Both the position numbers and the translations under genes were made by a program. This document shows, piece by piece, positions 39,101 to 50,952 of a stretch of DNA of 64,000 nt (its first letter is position 1; every line of letters starts with the position of its first letter). The stretch covers positions 3,850,844-3,914,843 of the forward strand of contig VYZI01000040.1 in assembly GCA_013397695.1 (NCBI GenBank), in the 5' to 3' direction. The stretch is from Centropus unirufus (lineage: Eukaryota; Chordata; Aves; Cuculiformes; Centropidae). The notes below the pieces were generated by a model, which was not told the origin of the DNA, searched no databases, and was given only the letters and a program-made list of their open reading frames with translations.

Positions 39101-42100
39101 ATATCAATTAGATATACCAAAATAAAAGCCAAGCACTAGCAGTGTAACTGGTTCATCCCTCAAATTAAATTTCCAAATGTGATGTGCAGCAATTGCCACG
39201 TGCTCTAGATAGTAAGAGTGTGAGTATCCTGGTGACTAATAGTTGAAATTCTACACAGGACCCCATGTGCAGGTCTCACTGACTACATTCAAATCATTTC
39301 ACCAACTTTGACTAAGGTACACCTGGCAAACAAAGATTCCTTTTATAGAATCATATGTTTGTAAGCCAGCTGCCATTGATTCAAGCCACAGTTGTTCCTT
39401 GAACTCATACCCTAGCACAGGCAAACACTGATGTCTAATGAGACTTGCAGAAAATTGTCATGCCTAACCACAAATCTGAGAGCAAGAACACTTCCAACTT
39501 TCCAAATGTGCTCATAAACCCCCTAGAAGTAGACCACACTGGTAATTAACTAAGTGCCAATCTTAGCCAAAATAAAATATGATCTTAGATTTAAAGATTT
39601 TAATATTTAATTAAGCAACTACTACACAAGTAAAATGTGACATAAGAGGTGGTTCCATCACAGTCTCTCTCTTTGCTCCTTTGGCAGGGGCATCAATTAT
39701 TTAGCACATCTGAAAGAGCTGCAAAACCAAATTATAATGTTCTTAGACCTACTGAGTAGCAACACTTATGAAAGAGATATTATATCAGCGTGTAAAACAA
39801 TTACTTCTACCAACCTAGTAAGTGCTATGAAGCAGACCTCCATATATGCTCATTAGATTTTCTTCTTAAAATGAATTTTTTTTTTAAACATTCCTTCAGG
39901 TTCAGAGACATTTCCATGTTCTAATTTAACTTCATAATAGTAGCAGTTTTTTTCCTTCAGAAAACACATACGATTATGCTGCAGATTACAGTTCTTAACC
40001 ACCTCTTCAAAAATCCTTATACATTCATACATTATGACAAGGTAACTTTTATTTGATTTGTGTAGTTTCTCTCATTTTTCTGATTCATTTGGCTGCCGTG
40101 TTACCTCATTATTGTAACTTAAGTCTATGGCATTCAAAGTACGTGAAGTTTCTGTGTTAATACCAAACACTAAGGTCTAGAGAATCGTTCCTTCAAGGCA
40201 GAGTGCATTCCCTTTCTCCAAAACAATCAGCTTTCACCTGCTTTTATCAATATTGATAGGTTTACTGTCTCTTGCAGCACTTAACTATAGGAGAAATAAT
40301 GAAAATCAGATACATCATTCCTCCTTAAGAAGGTTTACAAACAAGATCTCGAGCACATTTTAAGTGAGTAACTGCTCAGTTTCCATTTAATTTAGTCACT
40401 CCAAAGTCATTAGTAGCATAAAATATTCTCTGCTGTAAAGTTGTTGAACTGAAATGCTGAGGAGAGGCAGTTATCACATCTGTTTACCATAGGGCCCCAG
40501 GGGAACAGACTTGCATCCAGCACAGAAAGAAGCAGGCAGCAAGGAAGCCGATGGCAGTCACCACTGGAATTCCAGCTCACCACAAGCAATAATTGCAGTT
40601 TCAAACTTGCCAGCACTGACAAAATAGATAACAGACACAGGGGACCATTTCTACAGTGCAATAATTTATAAAAAAAAAGAAATTCAATGTTTGTCCAATT
40701 TTAAAATCAAGTTTTTCAAATTAGTCTCCAAGAGAATTGAATTGGGCCATTAGGGTTGATTTCAAAGTCTTCAGCAGTACAACAGACCAAGTTTCCATTA
40801 AATCCTCCTCCATTGGATCCATTGCATATCATGCACTGTAAAGCCTGGCAGGTAGCTCTGATCTTCGGTTACTTCCAGATATACTGTAACATCTGCTTTG
40901 CACAGAAATGTTAGTACATGCCTGTTTTACACCTCTGCAAAGGGGGAATCAGATTTGGGGTTGGCACAGGCAGGAGTGATACATTGGCTGTCTCCTCCCA
41001 AACCAGACTAGATATTACAACAAGTTTGCACTGAGATGTCATCATTCAATGGGCCAGCAAAGCAATAGCAAAATTGCTTTGTGTATCTGGATAAAACCAG
41101 GAACAGCAGAGTAATTCCAAAACTTCTAAATGAGTATTAAAGCTGTGCAGCCCTTGAGAGAGCCATGATAAAAAAGCAGACCCTTATAAGAATACCTGCT
41201 TTCCAGCAGGTATTTCCCTAAAGCTAGCAAGAGGTCACCTAATTCAGAAACCTATTTTCCTCTTCTTTTTTCCACAACCATCTCTCCTGGTCAGGTTATT
41301 ATGCATCACCCCAAAACGTACAAGCACATCCAACTCCAAAGGAATGTGAGCTGTCTTGGCTGTTGGGACTACATGAACAAACTGGACATGGCCTGAACTA
41401 TTTGTAGCAAGTCAGAAAAGAACATGTAGCCAAAAACTACAAGAGAAATCCCCCAAACACCCAAGAACAGACAAATGACAGAAACAGACCATATAATCCA
41501 AAACACAAATAATTGAACATGGTACCAAAGATAACAGTCACAACTAAGTACAGTCTCCAGAAAGGCCAGATCCAGAAATAGAAGAATATTAAACATTTAG
41601 TTCTCTCAGGCAAGGCAAAAGGACATGACTAATGCTGCATGGTCATTAACCAGTAGTTTGTGCACTGTCCTATTCCAATCACTCTGCACTGTACTCAGGA
41701 CACATTCCCCGTGTTTAGATTTACCTCCTGCGGTTAAACATCTTGTGACTGCACAGCTGAAAACACTCTCATCAACGAAATTAATTTCATTAAGAAGTAA
41801 TTCAATAAATGTAAGAATTAATAAAGTTTTTTTAAAAAGTTATATTTCTGGCAAAACAACACAAGTAGGGGCATATAGGATTCATGCAGCTCTTTGCTAT
41901 TCTATGTTCACCTATGTGAATTTTCAAAAAACACTCAACCTGTAAGTGGCAACGCTACGTTCCGCTGGAGAACAGAGGAACTCATACAGAACTATTCAAT
42001 AAGCATCTTCTGATCTGCAAAACTTCAAAACATCTCCGCTTCCTCAGCAACAACTGCGATAGCTCTCCTCACGGTGCAATTATGGAACAAGACTGACAAC

Positions 42101-43443
42101 TCACACATGAGAGCGAAAGCTGTAGTTGAAAACCCTTCCCCAAAGTTTTTGAAATGGATAGTGACACAAGACAGACACAGAAATGGGGCAAAGGCAGTAG
42201 ACAAGATGAAGCAAGACTTTCAAGTGCCTATGACAATTGGAACATGAGTGGTGTTTGTGAATCAGGTATGCACACAAATATACACTTGTTCGAAAAAACA
42301 GCACTCAATACAGAAGCCATTATGAGAATTTAGAAAAAAAGCCAAAACACAATACTCAGCTTGCCATGAACAACTAAATAATATCGGATCTTCTGCTCAA
42401 AGATCAAAGTAATTTTGGTTTCTTCCCCTTCCTTTAATTTGGACACACTATATAGAATGACTCAAATAGATGCTACAATTAAATCTGGAAAAAATATGAA
42501 TATCTGTGAGCACATTCTGAACAACCCCAAATGAATTTCAGCACTACATTTCAAGATGTCACAGCTATTACGTTAAATATGTAGGTGCTGTAAGACATCA
42601 GAGATAGCACTGGAAGGACAACAGTGATCTAAGCAGTGCTCAGCCAGCAAACTGCTCAGCAGCAAGGACATCTCTGTAAACAATTAACACCTTACCACCT
42701 CTAAACAACATGAGCTTTCCCAAGAAAATATTACCTTAACTTTGAGTCTAAATCTCAGATCTTAATTATTCAATATTTTGGACCATAAGATCAGCAGACA
42801 ATAATGTAAAAAAAAAATAAATAACGAGAATCTTTTCAGGACATTCCTCAAAATGAAACCTGTGCCAGAGGTTTGTTTATACAAGAGAAGTTCAAGGCAG
42901 TCAGGCAGTCACTCTCCTCACTACCAGATAGCTTTGAAATATATTTCATCCACCCCTAATGCGGAACAACCTGCCACATCTGGAGCTTAACGCAACCATG
43001 AGTCTCCCCTTTGCACAGTGGATGTGTATTCTACAAGAATCAAGAGAGAAAGCAAGTAGTTTTGTTTGCTGAATCTTTTTTACTTTAACTCAAATACTTA
43101 AATTTACTCTATAACAAGCAAAGGTTTTCTTAAGATGTGAAAGAACATAAAGCGTTTTTGTTTTTTTTTAAATTCTGGTCAAAAATGTATACTTGAATTA
43201 TCCTGGAGAATTTACTGACAGTACAGCATGACCTTCTCTGCAACTTTGAGGCAATTCAACATCTGCAGCAGCCAATAGAGCCAGCTCAGGTGTCCTTTGT
43301 AAACAAAGCCTAGCAATAATCCGGAGACCTAGGTTTGGAAGATGATGTCTTCGAAGATAAGCCTCCTACTGTGAGGTCGGTGTGCAGGGCCAGTCACTGG
43401 AGTCAACTTACCAAGCTGCACCGGTGATGCTACAACATCAGCA
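33143..43443. other. Noncoding AT-rich DNA, nothing recognised
   Basis: About 10 kb with no CR1 copy seen. The longest open frame here is 152 codons at 35691-36149 (plus). It has no recognisable domain, no promoter and no splice context, and random-looking composition. A good minus-strand donor at about 34288 (TGTGAG|GTAAGT) lacks a good acceptor. A 10-base N gap lies at 38390-38399 within a T-rich run. Confidence 0.5.
38390..38399. other. Assembly gap, 10 N
   Basis: Ten N directly after a T-rich tract (TTTTTTTTAATTTTATTTT). A homopolymer-linked assembly join of fixed nominal size is likely, so the true missing length may differ from ten bases. Confidence 0.98.
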
Positions 43444-43492
43444 GGCAGAAGCAAGAAGAGTTTAGCTATGTTAAACTCTTCTAGCTGCTCCT
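43444..43492. other. Pre-miRNA-like hairpin, unproven
   Basis: An 11-base perfect stem (43454-43464 with 43472-43482, arm AGAAGAGTTTA) closes a 7-base loop GCTATGT. Outward, pairing continues with single mismatches for ten more positions: three pairs, a mismatch, two pairs, a mismatch, then two pairs with one wobble. This gives about 18 pairs over 21 positions, resembling a short microRNA precursor. I do not recognise a known microRNA seed. It may be expressed from either strand or not at all. Confidence 0.25.
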
Positions 43493-46203
43493 AGAGACAG
43501 CACACCTGGAAATCACAGTCCACCAAGCTGTCCGGTTAAATCCCATTACTTTGTTTCTAGACAATGTTTAAAAATGACTGGCTTTTACCCCATATTCAAG
43601 TGTTCTTGAGATATTAAAAAAATCCTGGAGTTTATGTAGGTTGTCATAACTTTTTTGTGGCTAAACATGCACTGGTGGCACTATTGAGCAATTAAAGAAA
43701 AGGCTCAGAATCAGATCACTACCGGGAATATTTCCAAGCAGATTACAAGTGTCTGGAAACTCAAACAAGACACTTGTCTCCTTTATACTAAAGCAAATAT
43801 CCAACTGCAAAACTAGGTGAAAAAGCAGAACTTCACCAATGATCACAAGCCAAAACCATCAGGTTCAACACAGCACACTTACTCTCTAGTAAACTTAAGT
43901 ACTCTATTTGAATTTAACAAAGCTTCCCCAAACTTCCTATGTTGTTTGTATAGGCACAAGTATAATTATTCCACATCTCCCTCCCTCGCATTTCTTCCCC
44001 ATCCTCTTTAATTTACTTGCCAATACAGTGAAGACATGACTATTGTAACACCTAAATACAGCAGCTCAATCTGTCTTTAGAAGAAGCTCTCATCTCATCT
44101 TTAATATCTGATAAACTACTAAAAATCTGCAAGTTTAGATCAATAACAGTCATACACAGTCACAGTCCAACTGAGCCAAATGACCCTCTACAACTGCAGC
44201 AGTTTATGGCCTTTCCCAGCTGTGATCTTCCCTTTAAAGTGTAAAATATCCTTTGAACAACTTTTTAGAAAAATAGTGTGAAAAAGGAGCCACAAACAAA
44301 ATGCAGAATTCCAGTCCCTGCATTTTAAGCTTCAAATAAACACAATTCCAGCATTCAATTTAAAAGCTTTTAATTTATCAAATCACAGCTGAAAGGTGTG
44401 ACGCTAAAACCCACGTTCATACCTGGATCCATGTTGGATGAGGCGAACTATGAAGAGCAAATTTTCTGCCCAATCTGACTCTCACCCACCTCGCCCCACC
44501 AGCATGAAGACCAAGGTACTGAAGTCAGGAGCTGATCAAGGGGCTTTCTGCTACCAGTCCTCTTTTTCTACTCTGTCTCCACTCCCAGCTAGGCTGATCC
44601 CCATCACACCAGCTCCCACACTTACTGGAGGCCTGAGAGCTTCCTTGGTTCACTAACACACCAGCACACTGATATGCTGACCCAGCAACCAAATCCAGAG
44701 ACAAAGCAGCTTACAACGTTGAAGGAGTGGACTAGACCCACTCCAGAATGATCAGCACAGGTATACAGCTGGGAGCAAAAAAGGAAAGAGGGAAATGGCA
44801 GGAGCAGAGAGGTCTTAGACTCAGGATTTCATCCCCAAAACTGTACATTACAAAGCCACACGCATATAAAGACCTTGGCCTGAAAATAGCAATACAGGCT
44901 TCAATACTCATTATAATTGCCTCTAAAACAAAGTTTTCAGACTAGTGTTTCAGTGGGAGAAGGGAAATAATTTCTCAAGATTACCCTGCAAAGTCTGCCT
45001 CTTCTAGAAATGAGTTTCGAGGCTCCACAGGGTAACCGCACTATCCCAGCAGGGAATATGCAATAATACTGCAATAATATTGTAAATAGCATTTAAAATA
45101 CAAGTGTGCAAACTGAACAGCTGCTGGGAAATAAACCACAACTGAGAGGTTAGCCAGCACTGAGGCTACCACAAGGGAAAAGTCCCAAAGCTCAAGGATG
45201 TTGGTGGGCAAGCCATGATTTCCAGAAGCAAGACAACAAGCTGGGGGCAGCACAGCAATAAGGTACTCCTAGGGCTGCAGCTTGGACAGTGTTAACATTG
45301 TTTGTGAGAGGCATGAATTTATTTTGCGCATATCCTTCCAGTACACAAAGCTAAGCCTGACCAGAAAGGAAAGTTAATTTGGCCTAGTTTAGCGAATTCT
45401 TAAAACTCTGCCAAAGCATTATCCGAACAACACAAGTCAGAATTACAACTCCCGTTTTCACAAATCAGATTTTCAAATAGCCATTTAACCTCTCTGTAGC
45501 TTTATTCATTTGGATGTTTTTAAGTTGTAGAAAGAGCAACAGCTACATAGTTAGAGTATAAAGACAAGAATTGTTCAGGCTTAGGGAATCAAACTCGAGA
45601 CACACCATGACAGATGTCCTGCCTTAAATAGCAGCGGTTATGTTCCAGTACTTGAGAGCCCAGCTAACACTCCAAAATAGTAAAAATTATAAAACATTAA
45701 TGAAGTTGATGTGATAAATCTGTTTCAAACAAGTAGCCCGCTCTGGAATGAAAAAAAAAAAAATAATCACTTATCAGTGATGGCTTTACTAATTTGCTAC
45801 ATGTCCACTCATAGCGCTTGCTTCTTTTATCAAAAAGAATTACAAGAGTGCGCTGTGTAATTTGAGTTTTAGTCTTGTGAGGGTTTTTGAAAGGAACAAG
45901 TTAAGGATGCAGTTCTCAGTTGAGAAAGCAAGGTTTACCTTAGGTGAAGCCTGGAAAACTGATCATTTGAAAAGCAGAATATGGATTAAAAAAAAAAAGA
46001 GACTGAGAAAATCAAGTCAAAATGAAGAGACCAGCATGAAGAGAAACATGGAAGCTCAGTGACGTGATACAACCAGTAATTTTTCAAGTCACCTGAACGT
46101 GAAGCTCCCAGCCTGCGGAACACATATCCCATAGCAGCAGTACGGAAGTCATGTTGATATTGCACACACGTGTTGGCCAAGCATTGTCAAGGAGCTTGCA
46201 TGA

Positions 46204-46239
46204 GCACATGCGTGTGTGCACATATCTATGCATGCACAC
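46204..46239. repeat. Alternating purine-pyrimidine tract
   Basis: Twenty-two bases (46204-46225, GCACATGCGTGTGTGCACAT and two more) alternate strictly between purine and pyrimidine. After one break a further 13 do so (46227-46239). Such tracts can adopt Z-DNA under supercoiling. It contains the palindrome TGTGCACA. Confidence 0.6.
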
Positions 46240-49200
46240 TGAGCGGTGCTGATCCAGAAACTACCTCGGAGCGTGGGCAATTCCAAGTGCACCGGCTTCA
46301 GAAAGCCTAACCAAGTAACTCGAAGGCGTTGCTGTATTTAATACAGGGATCATGTTCAGTTGCTACAACTGTCATACTTGGAGACTTGAGGGGGTAAAAA
46401 TAATTCAGGAATCAAGACGGTCTCAGCCTTGTAGGCATTTGACAAGCATCCAAGCACCAGCAGCACCCACAGTGAATACAAGTGACTGGAAACATTTCAG
46501 CAAGTGATCTTCTGTTTATCAAAAGAGTAGCATTTCTTATGGCAGCTCACTGGAGGCCACAACAGAAAAAAAAAAAACACAAAAACGCCTAGAACATTCT
46601 GAACAACTTTAATATACAAAACTAATGACTGTTTTACAAGAGTCAGAAGTTTTCCACAATAAGAATTTGTGGCTTCCTGTGTAAGAAAGAATGCCAATTC
46701 ATACCAACTTGTTCATGGAAAAAGTTTTTTCAGGGCTTCCTCAAGAAACTAACCTCTGTTACACCAAGATTACTTGCTTTGTTTCAGCAGAGACTGCATG
46801 ATTATAATTTCTCATGTCAGTCTTTGCATAAGGAACATTTAATGAAGTAGCATTTCTTTTATTGGAAGGGCACTGCCTACTATTGCATCATGAAAGCACA
46901 ATTGTATGTTACTCTAGGAATTTTACAAGGTATCTTAATTCTCAAAGACAGTATTTAAGGTGTTCCCTCCCTTTATTGCATTTGGAAAGACTTTTCGGCC
47001 AGGCTGAAGTTCAGCACAAAACGACTCCAGTCCTTGGCTTTCTTATTTCACACACAAATTTGGGCCTTTTGGCAGTTTGCCTTTTATTTCTGCAGCCCAT
47101 TGCTGGCAAGCACCTCCTGGGAGCACCGAAAAAGCACATCCAACCAAATACTGCTTTAAAGATCTCTTTTAAAAGGCTACAAGGCCAAGACTCCAATAGT
47201 AGGTCATATGAAACAAAATCACTGGTAAGTTCTTTCTCGTAGCTCCCTACTAGAAGGCAGACTAGGTTCCCAAACCAAGGAATGGAAATTTATATCTCAC
47301 CTGGAATGTTTCATCCCTGCCCACACAAATCCCTTCCAGTTGCCTGTGGCTGCACTATCCCAGCAGGGTACAGTACACAGCACATTTCATGAAGTTTGTT
47401 ACAGAGGCATTAGCTGAGCATTCCCCTCTTAAACCACAAATTTTAAAGAACCTGAAATGCATACCCAGCAGTAGTCAGTTACGCTACAGTTCGTTTTTAT
47501 TAATGTAAATCCTAACAAGTTGTTTAGCTATGTCCAGTGTAACTTAAATTCAAAGTTCATTTTATTCAACTTAATGTAATTTCAAGCCAGAGGAATTAAG
47601 CTTGCATTCCATACCAGGAATCCATATAAACAACTTATTTCCATACTCCAGGCTTTTGTTTGCAGTAGGAAGCCAGAACAACTTTGTTGCCAACCCACAA
47701 AAACAATATAAAAATAGGCACTTGCATGCAAGTGGTAAAGACAGGCATGCACCAAATATTATGAAGACAAGACAAACAAGTGTATGTAAGAAAAAAAACA
47801 ATTAAATCCTTTGCCTGTCAACTATTTGCAGCCTACAATATAACAGGAAGGAAGAGGATGGGCATTGGGGAGAGCATCCAGGAAAGGTTTGATGCAATCC
47901 CACGGTCAGGGTGTTTACAGACTTCTGAGGAGCCTTTACCCTCTGAGCTTTGCAAGGCTCAAGTTTTGTACTAAACCCTTTGAAGTAATATTCATCACAG
48001 TATATTCTTTGAACGACAAGTGAAAGAAAAACATAACCTAAGCAGTCTTGGGGAGTAAGGTGGGAGAAGACACAGCTACTTTCCAGCAGATAACACCTAA
48101 ACACTGGTTATGAACGACAGTGCGGGCTCACATGCAGCACAACAACAAGATAAAGCATTCAGAACACAATTAACAGTAGCAGGCAGCCCTAAAAACAGCA
48201 GCCTAACTAAACCAGATCCTTATTGATAGGCAGGTATTACCTCAGCAAATACTCTTTGTTTTTGTCTTGTAATTTTGTTCATTATTGCAACTTTTGCTCA
48301 GGTAAGCTCTTTTCAAATTCCTGAATCTTTCCAATGACAGTGACGCCTGAGCGTAAGTAGGCTTCGGGGTGCTGCGCACGTGGCTGATCAGCTATGAACA
48401 GGGCCGAGTTATGATCTGCACAACCTGTGAGATAACAGGCACCCAAGCTTGCCAGGTGGTGGGAGAAGCCTTGGTAAGAGCTAAGGTGGCCAACTTGGAA
48501 ATAAGCAATTTAAACAAGTTAAAGTCAGAAATTACAATTCCCAACACATTGACTGGCAGCTTGGGGAAACAGCTCTATCTGCCACTGCTCTATTTCCACT
48601 TTTAAATTAACAGAAGTTGTAATTTTTAGTTTCAGAGAGCAGTGGAAGAGTCAGTGAAGTGAGGTAGGCAAAGCAGCATTTAGCACTAGCTGTGCAAAGG
48701 AAATACAGCAAAAAGAAACAAAGGCTGAAGGGATTAATGCAAGTAACATTTTCACAACAGCAATTTCCCTGCTGTTGGAAAAGGTGCTCTCCTGCAAGGC
48801 AAAAGCTCTCCTCTTCCTCCTTTGCTAAGTCTTAGAGGTGTCAGCTGTAGTTGGAAGGCATTACATACAAAGATATGACTTCAAATTGACTGGGAAGCCA
48901 ATTTATGTTCAGAGAAAACTTTAAAATAAATATTTTCCTGGGAGGGAAGAAGCCAAAAGTTTTTCCCGATACTCTATTTTTATGCCTTTCCAAAACTTCC
49001 ACCAACTTAGTTAAGGACAGTTTTGGGAGGTGGGTAAGTAATGTCTTCCCCCACTGCTTTTAAACATAATTAGCAATTTACTGTCATTTTAAGTTTTATC
49101 GCTTGAACTTCCCACCACCTTCCATGAAAAATAAACATTTGTTTCTCCTAAAACCTTTCGTAATTGAACATCTTAGTAATCAGGTACTGCCTTCCTCCTT

Positions 49201-50684
49201 TGCTCAACCAACAGAGGAGTATAAACCAACACCTCCGTACTTTCTCAAATTCCACTCCTCCCCATCTCCTCTATGTCCATCCCATTGACTCACTCCAAAA
49301 GAGGTTTACAAATTAATCAAAAATGTGCAAAAATGTATAACTTAAAAAGAAAAAAATAAGACAGACATCCTAACCTTCTTTGTAACAGATGTTTCTCTTC
49401 CATTCCCCACCCATCCTTTCCTGCCCTTGGTATCACACTCTGTTGTCTTCCTCTGGTTTTGAAGCAGGCTCTGCTATTCTGGATAAGAAGCCTTGTTAGC
49501 CATTTTCTGAAGAACTGTTCATAAACATAGTTCTTAAATCCAGAATACACATTCACATTGTCTGTATTAACTACACATTTTAAGCTAATGAGTAATTTTA
49601 AGCTAATAAAAGCTGGCTTTGCTCAGCTAACGTAATCCATTATACCTAATATAAGCCGTATTTCTGCTAAGATTTCATTCAAATTGTGATTTAGGACTCC
49701 AGCGTCGAGTTCTGAAGAGTCATTTCCCAGAAGACAAGAGCAAACATCTGGCCAAAGACAGTGTTTCAACTTCTTTTAAAACACTTGCATTAGAATGGAA
49801 AAGTTCAACCTTTTAGAAATTCAGAGATATGAAAAACAGATCCTGAAATATGCTATCTTAAATCAAGAGGCTTCTTTTTGCTTCTTTTTATGTTTTTACA
49901 GGGCAATGCTCTACTAATATGCCTGTTATTTTCTAATTAGCATAATTCGGGTAATATTAACGTTTTAAATTAACATGAAAGCTATAACCAGCCAGGATAA
50001 AGTATACCTGGTGAGAGGTAAAAAAAAAAAAAGGCACGAAAAAAGAAATTTATCTACAGTCACCTGAAAATTTCCTCTCTGAATAACAGGGATTTCAGAC
50101 AAGTTAAAATGAATTACTAGGAGCCTGGGGCAGAGGAAGCCTTTTCTGCTATCAACAGCAAGAATGCACAAGTAATTCCCTCCCATTCTCCTTCACCATA
50201 AAATGATTCACGTAGCTGGGAAAATTCAAATTTACATTCGTCAACTACAAATTGCATCAAATATGATTTGAAGATAATGCCTGATTTATCCCCTTGCACA
50301 GGAGTATGCAACAGTAGCTAATGTAACTAGCTCAAACCTCTGAAAACTTAGTTTTATCACTATACAGTCCTTCTCACCAAAAGCTTCAAATTGACATTGA
50401 AGAACAGGTTAAGCATTCAAAACAGTAACTTCAGTTTTTAACAGAATTATCTTTCTCTTCCAAAGGTGCTTGAATTCACTCTGTTCAAAACTTTCGCTGA
50501 AGTTCACCATATGAAGATAGTCTGCTTTTTAACTCCCATATCTCCAGGGAGATGCTTATGGATTCGCTGCTGCAGAAAAGAGCAGTTCAGCCTCACAAAA
50601 CATTTTCAGACGTTTCCTATTCCTTTCCATCCAGCAGGCTGGATGGAAAAGTCCAGAGGCCAGAACCAGCCTATGATCCCTCAC

Positions 50685-50760
50685 CTGGACTGAATGCTCA
50701 CCACAATCCATTTCGGAGGTCCTGTTCTTTCCTCAGCATCTGATCTGAGCAGTGCAGCCA
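50685..50760 (-). other. Exon-like block, unproven
   Basis: A strong minus-strand acceptor (GAAATGAGTTTTATTTCAG, ending at 50761) precedes 76 bases with a donor CCAG|GTGAGG at 50685/50684. An alternative donor GTGAGC lies inside, after 59 bases. With the distal donor one frame is open (AALLRSDAEERTGPPKWIVV). With the proximal donor a second frame is open (start WLHCSDQMLRKEQDLRN). It lies about 5.2 kb downstream of the inferred first exon on the same strand, a reasonable place for exon 2. I do not recognise either peptide. Confidence 0.25.
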
Positions 50761-50938
50761 CTGAAATAAAACTCATTTCAAGAACTGGTAAATGAAAGGA
50801 TTGGCGGAGGAGAGAGAAGAGACACCTTGAGTTGCTCAGGGAACTGGGGAAACAAGAGAGCTGTTGACATGGCTTTAAGGGGCACCTTTTCATACCCCAG
50901 GTTTTTTTTAGATTAGTTACTACCACAGGCTGGGGATG

Positions 50939-50952
50939 TACATATATATGTA
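50939..50952. repeat. Perfect 14-base palindrome
   Basis: TACATATATATGTA reads identically on both strands. No function is apparent; AT-rich palindromes of this size arise readily by chance. Confidence 0.7.

Noticed and set aside
46862..47242. 126-codon plus-strand open frame ending near a donor-like CACTG|GTAAGT
   Set aside because: The frame passes through the donor to its own stop. There is no acceptor or recognisable protein content.
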